Source: Ruania zhangjianzhongii (lineage in GTDB: Bacteria; Actinomycetota; Actinomycetes; Actinomycetales; Beutenbergiaceae). Taken from it: 64,000 bases of DNA. A program made the translations under genes and the position numbers. The stretch spans positions 496,001-560,000 of the forward strand of contig NZ_CP042828.1 in NCBI RefSeq assembly GCF_008000995.1, read 5' to 3'. Below the pieces are notes generated by a model that saw only the letters and a program-made list of their open reading frames with translations, was not told the origin of the DNA and did not search any database. Below, piece after piece: positions 35,716 to 44,239 of this stretch (its first letter is position 1; each line of letters opens with the position of its first letter).

Positions 35716-35765
35716 ACCCAGCCATCTGCCACTGGCATACCGCCCCCACAATGAAGAGGAGAACG
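35716..35765 (+). promoter_or_regulatory. GntR-type operator upstream of Opp-like binding protein
   Basis: TGCCACTGGCATACC at 35727-35741 includes the palindrome TGCCACTGGCA and, from 35733, TGGCATACCG. The latter resembles the TGGCATGCCA and TGGTATGCCA sites at 30270 and 34621. It lies in the 50-bp gap before the binding-protein gene, whose ribosome site is GAGGAG at 35755-35760. Confidence 0.5.
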
Positions 35766-37781
35766 ATGATGTTTCCACCCACTCCAGAAGCGGGTGCTCC
35801 AGGCCGGATCTGGTCGAGCGCCGTGAGCCGCCGGTCGCTGCTGCTGACCGGAGGAGGGCTGGTAGCCACCGCCTCGTTGGCCGGCTGCTCGTTCTTCGAT
35901 ACCGACCCCGCACAAGGCCAGAACAACGGCGGCGCCGCCGGGCCCAAGGGTGCAGAAGCGCCGTCCCTGGCAGCCCAGGTAGAAGCCGGTGACCTGCCAC
36001 CGGTCGAGGAGCGACTGCCGAGCACACCACTGGTGGTGGAGCCGCTGAACGAGATCGGCCAGTACGGCGGCACCTGGCGGTCGGCGATGGTCACCGAAGA
36101 GGACCGGACCTGGCTCGAGCAGGCCATCGGCTACGAGCCGCTGATCCGGTGGATCCCGGGCTGGACCGATCAGCCAGGCACCGAGGAGATCATCCCGAAC
36201 CTCTGCGAGAGCTACGAGGAGCTCGAAGAGGGCCGGGTGTTCCAGTTCACCCTGCGCGAGGGGATGAAGTGGTCGGACGGTGAGCCGGTCACCGATGAGG
36301 ACTTCCGGTTCGCCTTCGAGGACGTGAATGTCTATCCCGACCTGCACCCGGGCGGCATCTACACCCTCTGGACGAACGTGAACGACCCGGAGAAGCCGGC
36401 CACGTTCGAAAGTGACGGCACCGTCATCCGCTACGTCTTCGACGATCCGAAGCCGGGCTTCCTCGAGGAGATCGCGTCCGGGACCACGATGGTGCTGCCC
36501 AAGCACTACTTCGAGCAGTTCCACGACAAGTACAACGACAATGTCGCCGAGCTGGTGTCCGAGGCCAACCTGGACGACTGGGTGCAGCTGTGGGAGTCCA
36601 AGAACGAGGCGTTCACCGATGTGGATCGGCCCACGCTGTACGCCTGGACGCTCACTGCCGCACTGGGCGATGGCAGCTACGTCGAGGCAGAGCGCAACCC
36701 GTACTTCTGGAAGGTGGATCCGGACGGCAGCCAGCTGCCGTACTTCGACTCGGTCCGCTGTGAGATCTTGCAGGACGTCGAGGTCGAGCTGTTGAAGATC
36801 ACCAACGGTGAGCTGGACATGCAGATGCGCAACTTCGACACCATCCGGAACCTCCCGGTGGTCTCGGAGAACCAGGAGAGTGGCGACTACCGGCTGTTCA
36901 GTACGTCCCCGCAGGGTCCGAACGCGATGGTGATCGGATTCAACCAGAACTTGGAGAATGACCGGAAGCGGGAGATCTACGCCAACAAGGACTTCCGCGT
37001 CGGACTGTCCTATGCGATCAACCGGCAGCGCATCATCGACACCATCTATGCCGGCCAGACCATTCCCTGGCAGTGTGCCCCGGTGGAAGGTCACCCCGCC
37101 TACAACGAGGAGTTCGGCACGCAGTACACCGAGTACTCGGTGGAGAAGGCGAACGAGGCGCTGGACCGGGCCGGTTACACCGAGACGGACGAGAGCGGTT
37201 TCCGGCTCAGCGAGGGTGAACGGATCAACATGACCGTGCTCGTCCCGGCCACGATGCCCGACCACCTCGATGCCTTCGAGATGATCAAGGCAGACTGGGC
37301 CGAGGTCGGCGTGGAGGTCAATGTCACGCCGTTGGCCGAGACCTTGTACTGGGAGCGGGTGGAGGCGAACCAGGCCGAGCTCTCCACCTGGACCGGGGGC
37401 GGCTTCGAGATCCGCGCCACGCAGGGTTCGAACCACTACTTCGTGCCCTCCAACCCGCGGGGTTCGTCCCGTTACGGCCACGACTGGGCCAAGTGGTATC
37501 GGGGGGAGAGCAGCGAGGAGCCACCGGAGATCATCCAGGAGCAGCTCGCGCTGTTCGATGAGATGCGGACCACCTACGATGCCGACGACGCGATCGAGCT
37601 GGCCCGCCAGGTCCTGGAGATCGCCAAGGACGAGTTCTTCTACATCGGCATCTGCACGGAGCCCGATGGTTATGGCGTGGTGAAGAACAACGTCGGAAAC
37701 GTGCCGGAGGAGATGCCCGGTGACGTCGGCTACCAGCCGCCGGGGCCGACCAACCCGGAGACGTACTACTTCTCCAGCTGA
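35766..37781 (+). CDS. Opp-type (SBP family 5) oligosaccharide-binding Tat lipoprotein
   Basis: Extracellular solute-binding lipoprotein, 671 residues. The N-terminus has twin arginine SRRSLLLTGGG and a lipobox LAGC (Cys about 41). The mature part starts with IGQYGGTWRSAM, the motif of plant-oligosaccharide binders within the peptide-type SBP family, followed by ATRP-like KWSDGEPVTDEDFRFAFED. It probably serves the OppBCDF transporter at 25396-29853, which lacks its own binding protein. ATG 35766 follows GAGGAGAACG. The open frame upstream (from 34965) is shadow of the aldolase. Confidence 0.88.
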   Translation: MMFPPTPEAGAPGRIWSSAVSRRSLLLTGGGLVATASLAGCSFFDTDPAQGQNNGGAAGPKGAEAPSLAAQVEAGDLPPVEERLPSTPLVVEPLNEIGQYGGTWRSAMVTEEDRTWLEQAIGYEPLIRWIPGWTDQPGTEEIIPNLCESYEELEEGRVFQFTLREGMKWSDGEPVTDEDFRFAFEDVNVYPDLHPGGIYTLWTNVNDPEKPATFESDGTVIRYVFDDPKPGFLEEIASGTTMVLPKHYFEQFHDKYNDNVAELVSEANLDDWVQLWESKNEAFTDVDRPTLYAWTLTAALGDGSYVEAERNPYFWKVDPDGSQLPYFDSVRCEILQDVEVELLKITNGELDMQMRNFDTIRNLPVVSENQESGDYRLFSTSPQGPNAMVIGFNQNLENDRKREIYANKDFRVGLSYAINRQRIIDTIYAGQTIPWQCAPVEGHPAYNEEFGTQYTEYSVEKANEALDRAGYTETDESGFRLSEGERINMTVLVPATMPDHLDAFEMIKADWAEVGVEVNVTPLAETLYWERVEANQAELSTWTGGGFEIRATQGSNHYFVPSNPRGSSRYGHDWAKWYRGESSEEPPEIIQEQLALFDEMRTTYDADDAIELARQVLEIAKDEFFYIGICTEPDGYGVVKNNVGNVPEEMPGDVGYQPPGPTNPETYYFSS

Positions 37782-37802
37782 GCTCCCCGGTCACCGCACG
37801 AT

Positions 37803-37840
37803 CGACGGCGCCGCGCAGGCTGTCCTGCGCGGCGCCGTCG
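37803..37840. terminator. 16-bp-stem bidirectional terminator
   Basis: CGACGGCGCCGCGCAG (37803-37818) and its exact reverse complement (37825-37840) flank a 6-nt loop GCTGTC, between the binding-protein stop (+) and the PdxA2-like stop (-). It is the strongest hairpin in the window. Confidence 0.85.
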
Positions 37841-37895
37841 GTACGTCTGCGCAGCCCGGGCCCGTCCCACTGCAGCCGGTCCAGGCTCGTCCCCT

Positions 37896-38921
37896 TCAGA
37901 CGGTGGCGTGCGGCGCTCGCCCGGCGAGCGCTGCGGCTTGCCGCAGTGCTTCGGCCATGCTGGCCGTGGTGACCGTGCCGGTGCCGGCGATGTCAAAGGC
38001 GGTGCCGTGGTCCACGGAGGTGCGGATGACGGGCAGACCGACCGTGATGTTCACGCCGTCATCGATGCCGAGCACCTTCACCGGCCCGTGGCCCTGGTCG
38101 TGGTACATCGCCACGATCAGGTCGAAGTCTCCTCGAGTGGCCAGGAAGAAGGCGGTGTCCGCGGGTAGCGGCCCGTGCACGTCATGGCCGAGGGCCAGCA
38201 GCTCGTCGATGGCCGGCTGGATCTTCTCCGCTTCCTCGCCGTAGCCGAACAGCCCGTTTTCGCCCGCGTGCGGGTTGATCCCACACACCCCCACCCGCGG
38301 ACGGGTGATGCCGGCGCGTTCCAGGGCGTCGATGCCGCGGCTGATCGTGCGCTGCACCAGTGGGGGGTCGATCCGGTGGACCGCGTCCAGCAGGCCGATG
38401 TGCGTGGTGACATGGATGACCTTCAGCGTGGGCGTGCTGAGCATCATCGACACCTCCGACACCCCGGTCAGGTGTGCCAGCAGCTCGGTGTGCCCCGGGA
38501 ACAGGTGACCGCCGGCGTGCAGGGCGGCCTTGTTCAGCGGGGCGGTGGCGATCGCTGCCACGTCCCCCTCGTTCGCGTAGGCGGCGGCCCGCTCGATGTA
38601 GGTGTAGGCGGCATGGCCGGCGATCGGGCTGACCGCACCGAACGGGAGGTCCGCGGGAAGCTCACCCACACCGATCGTTTCGATCGTTGCCGGGCTCCCG
38701 AGGGACTCGCTCGGGTGCTGGATCTCACGTATCGGTGCGCGCACGTTCATCAGAGACGCCGCGTGCCGCATTCGTGGCAGGTCCCCGATCAGCACCGGGC
38801 GGCAGACGGCGAGAACCGTCGGGTCGAGGAGCGCGCTGGCGCAGATCTCGGGTCCGACGCCGGCCGGGTCGCCCATGGTCACCGCGATCACCGGAAGGGA
38901 TGTGGGGTCAGGTGTGGCCAC
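37896..38921 (-). CDS. PdxA-family dehydrogenase, likely 4-phospho-threonate/erythronate 3-dehydrogenase (PdxA2 type)
   Basis: NAD-dependent oxidative decarboxylase of 341 residues. The PdxA signature TMGDPAGVGPEI opens the protein. Metal-binding histidines are in HVTTHIGLLDAV (about 172) and AMYHDQGH (about 273), with GLPVIRTSVDHGTAFDIAG near the end. Paired with a DUF1537 kinase it matches the PdxA2 branch that converts 4-phospho-D-threonate (or erythronate) to dihydroxyacetone phosphate, rather than vitamin B6 synthesis. GTG 38921 overlaps the kinase by 14 bp; operon order is DeoR, kinase, dehydrogenase. Confidence 0.85.
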   Translation of the reverse strand: MATPDPTSLPVIAVTMGDPAGVGPEICASALLDPTVLAVCRPVLIGDLPRMRHAASLMNVRAPIREIQHPSESLGSPATIETIGVGELPADLPFGAVSPIAGHAAYTYIERAAAYANEGDVAAIATAPLNKAALHAGGHLFPGHTELLAHLTGVSEVSMMLSTPTLKVIHVTTHIGLLDAVHRIDPPLVQRTISRGIDALERAGITRPRVGVCGINPHAGENGLFGYGEEAEKIQPAIDELLALGHDVHGPLPADTAFFLATRGDFDLIVAMYHDQGHGPVKVLGIDDGVNITVGLPVIRTSVDHGTAFDIAGTGTVTTASMAEALRQAAALAGRAPHATV

Positions 38922-40107
38922 CGGGGGGCTCCTTATCAGGGGTCGGGGTGTGGTCCGCAGGTGCGGGGGTGGTCAGGTCGAGCAGCGTGTGTCGATCGCC
39001 GTAGCTGCCCGGTTTGGTCAGGACCGTGCGCCCGTCCACGGCGATCAGGCGAGCAACGGCGCCATGGCCGTGGGGCGCGGTGCGCAGCGTGGTGAGTCCG
39101 AGCTGCTCCAGCACCCGGCGCGCCGTATGTCCGCCGCTGAGGTAGAGGGCGACGGCGTTTCCCACACCGGCGATCGCGGCGCGGCAGGTGGTGGCGAGGG
39201 CCGTCATGGCCAGGCTGCTGCGGTACGCCGCGCGGCGTGGCTCCGGAGCCGGGGTCAGCACGGTGTGCGCTCCCCGGGCCAGTGCCTCGCGCACCTGCCG
39301 GGCAGCGGCGGCAATCGCGTGCGGATCCGGAGCGGGCGGTGCCTGCACGACCGCCGTCTGCGGGTCCCGCTGCCGGAGCGCGGCCACCTGAACCTGCCCG
39401 GCCGGCTCGGTGCTGCCGATCACCGCGAGCAGCTGTCGCACCGGAGCCGGTGTCCGCTCCGGTTCGGCGGCCGCAGAAACCGACCGGCCGTGCCCACCGG
39501 TATACCCCTGCGCCAACGCGCCGAGGAACGGAGCCGATCCAGCGGCGTGTGCCGGTGGACTGATCCGGCAGTGCCGGGCCAGCCGGTCCAGCTCTGCGGC
39601 ACTGGAGACGTCGGCAGTAACCAGGACCGGCGACGACGCGCTGAGCAGCTCGGGCAGTTGCCCGTACTCAGAAGCGGCCAGGTGGCGCTGGGGGAGCCCG
39701 GCGAACAGTGTGCGCAGCGCCGTGGCCGTGCCAGCGCCCGGTACGTGGTGGCGACCCTCGGCGGTGATCCTGCCGAGTGCCGGATTGGCGGCCGAGAGCA
39801 CCACGGACCGGCCGGTGGCGAGCAGTGCCGCGGCATAGGCGCGTACGGGGCCGCGCAGCTGAGAGTCCAGCTTGAAGAACACGCAACTGTCCTGGTCGAG
39901 GCGGGCGAGAGCAGGGGTGAGCCGGGATCGCGCCCGGACCTCGCCCTCGTGCCGCAGGTCCAGGTCCCAGACCGCCCCCGCTGCCGTGGGGAGACGGTCG
40001 CCGGTGCCGAGGTGGATCCGGATACTCTCCCCGGACGCCTGCTGCCAGGTGTCGGCTGCCTCGGCCGCGCCGCTGAGATCGTCCGCCCAGACGAGCGAGA
40101 AGGTCAT
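38908..40107 (-). CDS. DUF1537 four-carbon acid-sugar kinase (threonate/erythronate kinase-like)
   Basis: The 399 residues carry the N-terminal WADDLSGAAEAAD, FKLDSQLRG (about 78-86, the KxDSxLRG motif of threonate/erythronate kinases) and the C-terminal nucleotide region LYLSGGHTARRVLEQLG. Most relatives have an acidic residue where this one has His in SGGHTA, an oddity near the ATP site. It should phosphorylate a C4 acid sugar for the adjacent PdxA2-like enzyme. ATG 40107 overlaps the DeoR stop (ATGA). It is clearly divergent from the other DUF1537 kinase at 13986-15347, so the two probably have different substrates. Confidence 0.8.
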   Translation of the reverse strand: MTFSLVWADDLSGAAEAADTWQQASGESIRIHLGTGDRLPTAAGAVWDLDLRHEGEVRARSRLTPALARLDQDSCVFFKLDSQLRGPVRAYAAALLATGRSVVLSAANPALGRITAEGRHHVPGAGTATALRTLFAGLPQRHLAASEYGQLPELLSASSPVLVTADVSSAAELDRLARHCRISPPAHAAGSAPFLGALAQGYTGGHGRSVSAAAEPERTPAPVRQLLAVIGSTEPAGQVQVAALRQRDPQTAVVQAPPAPDPHAIAAAARQVREALARGAHTVLTPAPEPRRAAYRSSLAMTALATTCRAAIAGVGNAVALYLSGGHTARRVLEQLGLTTLRTAPHGHGAVARLIAVDGRTVLTKPGSYGDRHTLLDLTTPAPADHTPTPDKEPPGGHT

Positions 40108-40892
40108 CGGCGGGCGGGTTCGGCAGCAGAGGTGACGATGACCTCGCGCTCGGCACTGCGGAACTCGGCCAGGAAGTCCGGATCGGCGCCGTCATCGGTG
40201 ACCAAGGTCCAGGGCTGGGAGATCCTCGCCCAGCTGTGGAACGGTGACCGGCCCAGCTTGGTCGAGTGGGCGAGCACGTAGACCTGGCGGGAGCGCCGTG
40301 CCATCAGCTCCTTCAACCTGGTCTGGTCGAGCTCTGCCTCGCAGATCGCCCCGTCCGCGCTGACACCGTCAGTGCCGAGGAACAACCGGTCGAAGCTCAG
40401 CCGCTCCAGGTTCTGCTCGGTCAGCGGACCGACGAAGGCATCGGACAGCTCGCGCAGCCGCCCGCCGAGCGCAACCAGGTTCACCTCCGGTCGAGATCGG
40501 AGCAGGCTGATCACCGGGATGCTGGCGGTAGTGACGGTCAGAGCGTCCAGCGGCGGTAGCCGCCGGGCGAGCAGAGCAACGGTGGAGCCGGCATCGAGCA
40601 GGATGGACTCCCCGGCCCGGACCTGCTCGGCGGCCCAGCTCGCGATCGCGGACTTCGCGTTGAAGCCCTCGTGCTCTCGCTGCGGGAGGGAGGTCTCGGT
40701 GCGATCGCCCGCGGCGATCGCCCCGCCGTAGGTGCGGGCCAGCTGGCCCGACCGGCTCAACAGGGCGAGGTCGCGGCGGATCGTCGAAGCAGTGACACCG
40801 AAACGGACGGCAAGATCGTCCACGCTGGCCAAGCCCATCTCGGCCGCCAGAGCGACGATCTCTGCGCGACGCTGTTCCGTCTTGCTGGCCAT
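40104..40892 (-). CDS. DeoR-family transcriptional repressor
   Basis: The 262 residues have an N-terminal helix-turn-helix (about 20-55: VDDLAVRFGVTASTIRRDLALLSRSGQL) and a DeoR-type phosphosugar sensor domain with ILLDAGSTVALLA (about 95), FLGTDGVSADGAICE (about 175) and TKLGRSPFH. It likely represses its own kinase/PdxA2 operon and the divergent reductase in the absence of a phosphorylated intermediate. ATG 40892 follows AAGGGGACAGGTG. The open frame continuing to 42080 is shadow. Confidence 0.88.
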   Translation of the reverse strand: MASKTEQRRAEIVALAAEMGLASVDDLAVRFGVTASTIRRDLALLSRSGQLARTYGGAIAAGDRTETSLPQREHEGFNAKSAIASWAAEQVRAGESILLDAGSTVALLARRLPPLDALTVTTASIPVISLLRSRPEVNLVALGGRLRELSDAFVGPLTEQNLERLSFDRLFLGTDGVSADGAICEAELDQTRLKELMARRSRQVYVLAHSTKLGRSPFHSWARISQPWTLVTDDGADPDFLAEFRSAEREVIVTSAAEPARR

Positions 40893-40950
40893 CACCTGTC
40901 CCCTTCCGTCCGGACGAGCAGAGCTGCTTCTGCGGCTCGATCTTCTCACG

Positions 40951-40993
40951 AAGTGCGCATTCTGTGCTAGTTTTGTTGCGCAAAGTGCGCAAT
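40951..40993. promoter_or_regulatory. DeoR operator candidates
   Basis: TTGCGCAAAGTGCGCAA (40977-40993) is a perfect 7-3-7 inverted repeat. AAGTGCGCA occurs at 40952 and again at 40984, 32 bp apart. The cluster lies between the divergent DeoR and aldo/keto reductase genes, where an autoregulatory repressor would bind. Confidence 0.65.
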
Positions 40994-41009
40994 ATTCCAG
41001 GGAGGATTC

Positions 41010-41987
41010 ATGGCCGACGTGGCAGCAGACGCAGGGACGCGAGCGGAGCCTGTCCGCCTTGTGCTCGGCACCATGTCCTTCGGGGACACTGTGCCGGAAG
41101 CGACCGCTCGAGCCATCGTCGAGACCGCCGTCGCCGCCGGGATCAACGAGGTCGACACGGCGAATACCTATGCGGGCGGCGCCGGCGAGCCGATGATCGG
41201 CCGCATTCTGGCCGAGAAGCTCGGTAGCGTGGCGGTCTCCTCCAAGGTGGGGATGCAGCCGGCCGCCGGCGCGGGCCGTGGTCCGTTGAGCCGAGCGGCG
41301 ATCATTGCCTCTGCCGAAGCCAGCGTGGACCACGTGGGCGGCGCCCTGGACACCCTCTACCTGCACCAACCCGATCGCAGCACAGCGCTGGAGGAGACAC
41401 TCACCGGCGTCGCCGAGGTCCTGGACCGAGGGCTCGCGGCCCGGTTCGGCCTCTCGAACTACTCCGCCTGGGAGATGGTGGAGATCCAGGAGCTGAGCGA
41501 GCGCCTGGACCTGCCGGCACCACGGCGAGCCCAGCAGCTCTACAACCTGCTCGCCCGGCGACTCGAGCTCGAGTTCCTGCCCTACGCCGTCAGCCGGGGG
41601 ATCGAGACGGTTGTGTACAACCCGCTGGCCGGTGGCTTGCTCACCGGCCGGTACAGCCGCGATGACCAGCCCGATGAAGGGCGGTTCGGCGATTCGGCGC
41701 TGGCCTCGATGTACCGGAACCGCTACTGGAAGCCCGCTCCGTTCACTGCGCTGGCGCAGCTGCAGTCGATCGCCGCGCAGGTCGGCGTGCCGATGATCGA
41801 GCTGGCGCTGCGGTGGCTGATCGATGCCCCGGGGGTGAGCGCGATCCTGCTCGGCGCCTCCACACCGGAACAGCTGACGGCGAACATCGAGGCGGTCGGG
41901 CGCGGCCCGCTGGACACCGAGGTGCGCTCGGCGCTCGATGCGGCCACCGGGCAGCTGCTCTCGGACTCCCCGCACTATGCGCGGTGA
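41010..41987 (+). CDS. Aldo/keto reductase
   Basis: Aldo/keto reductase of 325 residues with the tetrad Asp49 and Tyr54 (EVDTANTY), Lys79 (SSKVG) and His119 (LYLHQPD), and the AKR cofactor region YNPLAGGLLTGRY. The type resembles YghZ/YajO-like or L-fucose-dehydrogenase-like reductases. Its control by the DeoR operator suggests it handles a substrate of the sugar-acid pathway. It is followed after 34 bp by the glycosidase at 42022 and probably shares its transcript. GGGAGG precedes ATG 41010. Confidence 0.82.
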   Translation: MADVAADAGTRAEPVRLVLGTMSFGDTVPEATARAIVETAVAAGINEVDTANTYAGGAGEPMIGRILAEKLGSVAVSSKVGMQPAAGAGRGPLSRAAIIASAEASVDHVGGALDTLYLHQPDRSTALEETLTGVAEVLDRGLAARFGLSNYSAWEMVEIQELSERLDLPAPRRAQQLYNLLARRLELEFLPYAVSRGIETVVYNPLAGGLLTGRYSRDDQPDEGRFGDSALASMYRNRYWKPAPFTALAQLQSIAAQVGVPMIELALRWLIDAPGVSAILLGASTPEQLTANIEAVGRGPLDTEVRSALDAATGQLLSDSPHYAR

Positions 41988-42021
41988 CCTGCCGTGCGCT
42001 GGGTGCTGAGGGGGTGAGGAC

Positions 42022-44139
42022 GTGGATATCGATCGGTCACTGACCGGTCCGCATCGCGGTCTGCGCTCGCGGCCTGGCACGCTGCTGCTCGGCCCGTCCG
42101 GCCGCCGGCTGTGGGCCGACTATCTCGAGGACCGGCCGGGGTTCGCCGGCCGGATCGACTACATCCACAAGCTGAACATGCCGCTGCTGTTCACCGTGCA
42201 TCCCGGCTACGCCTCCGATCCCCAGCGCAGCATCGGGCAGTGGTTGCCCTCGCAGCTGCGCACCGAGCAATCCTTCGGTGCCGTGCGGCTGGCCGAGACT
42301 CGGTTCATCACCTGGGACGACCGGGCCGTGTCGATCCAGCACTGGCGCAACGAGGGCAGCTCGCCGATCACGCTGCGCGCCGAGTACGACCCCGAGCTGA
42401 TCACGGACACCGGGCCCGGCGGGCTCCGCGGCCGGCGCTACATCGACCAGCACGACTTCACCCTGCTGGTCCAGCTCACCGCCTCTCGCGAGGACCTCTG
42501 GGACGGGATCCGGCTCGAACCCGGCGCTGCGTGCGAGCTGACCCTGATGGCGACCGTGGGGCACCTCCCCGGCGAGGCCGCCGCGGCCCCGGAGGGGGAG
42601 GCCGGCCGTTCACCGGCGCCCGCACTACCCACCGGTGCCGCACTGCTGGCCGCGCACCAGCGTGAGTACCAGGACTGGTTCTCCTCGGTGCCGACCCTGA
42701 CCAGCAGCAACGAACTGCTGGACCGACTCTGGGCCTACCGCTGGTACATCCTGCGCAACTCACTCAGCGAACCAGGCCTGGGCCATCTGCCCGGGCGGGT
42801 GATGTACGAGGGCCGCTCGCACAAGATGGCCAAGGAGCCCTGGCGACCCAAGGGCTGGGAGTTCAGCAAGCTCATCCCGCTGTCCACGTCGCTGCACGTG
42901 CAGGACCTGCGCTGGCGCGCCGATGCGGCGGACACGATCGAGGTGCTGGCCTCGGCCGCGCGGCTGCAGGGCGCGGACGGCCAGCTCTACTCGCACACCG
43001 TCACTCAGCGGATGAAGCCGTACGCCAACTACTTCGGGCACGCGATGGCGTTGTTCGCCCAGCTGCACGGCGCCGACGCGGTGCCCGACGCGGTACTGGC
43101 CGCGGCGAAGGAGCAGGTCCGTGGCGACCGGCGCCAGCTCGCCACCTCCAGCGATGAGCTGCCGGTCCAGTACGACCACAAGCGGACCGGTAAGGAGTAC
43201 CAGCCCAGCTACTGGTACTTCCACGACTATCCCGCTAACGCCAAGGACAAGGCCACCTACACCCCGCTGAAGCGCGTCGACCGCGCGGTCTACCAGTACC
43301 TGAACGCGACCGGAGTCGCCTCCCTCTGCGTCAGCCGGAACGACCCGGACGAGCAGGAGTTCGCCGACCTGGCTGACCGCCTCGCCGCCGCCATTCTGGC
43401 CAAGCAGTGGGATCCGGACACCGAGTTCTTCTACGACCTGCACCACCGCTCCGGCGAGATCGCCCAGGTGCGTAACGTCGTCGGCTTCTATCCCTGGTGG
43501 GCCGGTCTGACCGATGATCAGCACACGGCGGGGCTACGCCGCGCGCTCGGTCCGGACTACTTCGGCGGGGCCGAGGCCTACCCGTCCGTGGCCCAGGACT
43601 GCCCGGCGTTCCGGCCGGGCGGCGGCTGGCTGGGGAACTTCTTCAAGGGCCGCAACGGGTGCATGTGGAACGGCCCCAGCTGGCCGTACACCACGGCGAT
43701 CACCCTGGATGCGATCGGGCGGAATGTGGGCTCGGCGCCGGATCTGGCCGAAGAGTTCGCGGCCGGATTCTGGGCGCTCGCGCGCCAGCACTTCCGTGAC
43801 GGCGATGTGGCGGTGCCCTATCTGGTGGAGCACTATGACGGGCTCACCGGGGAGCCGATCAGCGATGAGCCGGACTACAACCACTCCTACCTGATCGACC
43901 TGATCGTGCAGTACGTGGCCGGGCTGCGGGTCGAGCCGGACGGACTGTTCCTGGAACCGGTGGAGATCGACCTGGGGGAGTTGCACCTGGCGGGCCTGCC
44001 AGTCGGGACGCACCGGTTCACGATCGAGCTGACCGGGCAGGGCGAGGGTCGTGTCGCCCGGGTGGGCTGCGGCGACCAGGTCCTGTTCGACGGGCCCGTC
44101 CGCGGCCGGGTGCAGATCCCGAAGTGCGCGCACGCCTGA
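42022..44139 (+). CDS. MGH1/GH63-like (alpha/alpha)6-barrel glycoside hydrolase
   Basis: The 705 residues have an N-terminal beta-sandwich (about 15-190) followed by a helical barrel (about 215-640). The segment NGPSWPYTTAITLDAI (about 552-567) and the preceding FKGRNGCMWNG are typical of trehalase/GH63/mannosylglycerate-hydrolase-like barrels; RSHKMAKEPWRPKGWEFSKLIPLS and YPWWAGLTDDQ also fit. There is no signal peptide. The substrate cannot be read; related proteins in pectin clusters act on rhamnose- or arabinose-containing glycans. The GTG start at 42022 follows GGGGTGAGGAC. The gene closes the pectin-type region. Confidence 0.7.
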   Translation: MDIDRSLTGPHRGLRSRPGTLLLGPSGRRLWADYLEDRPGFAGRIDYIHKLNMPLLFTVHPGYASDPQRSIGQWLPSQLRTEQSFGAVRLAETRFITWDDRAVSIQHWRNEGSSPITLRAEYDPELITDTGPGGLRGRRYIDQHDFTLLVQLTASREDLWDGIRLEPGAACELTLMATVGHLPGEAAAAPEGEAGRSPAPALPTGAALLAAHQREYQDWFSSVPTLTSSNELLDRLWAYRWYILRNSLSEPGLGHLPGRVMYEGRSHKMAKEPWRPKGWEFSKLIPLSTSLHVQDLRWRADAADTIEVLASAARLQGADGQLYSHTVTQRMKPYANYFGHAMALFAQLHGADAVPDAVLAAAKEQVRGDRRQLATSSDELPVQYDHKRTGKEYQPSYWYFHDYPANAKDKATYTPLKRVDRAVYQYLNATGVASLCVSRNDPDEQEFADLADRLAAAILAKQWDPDTEFFYDLHHRSGEIAQVRNVVGFYPWWAGLTDDQHTAGLRRALGPDYFGGAEAYPSVAQDCPAFRPGGGWLGNFFKGRNGCMWNGPSWPYTTAITLDAIGRNVGSAPDLAEEFAAGFWALARQHFRDGDVAVPYLVEHYDGLTGEPISDEPDYNHSYLIDLIVQYVAGLRVEPDGLFLEPVEIDLGELHLAGLPVGTHRFTIELTGQGEGRVARVGCGDQVLFDGPVRGRVQIPKCAHA

Positions 44140-44239
44140 GCGGGGAGGGTCGGCGAGGCGCTGCCTGCCGGTGCCGGGTGCGGGACTCCTCAGCGCTCGA
44201 TTCAGTTCTAGTTCCGCCGCCTGCCACTGGTGCTGACGC

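Noticed and set aside
35562-37481. 639-codon minus-strand frame opposite the Opp-type binding protein
   Set aside because: Shadow frame without any recognisable motif.
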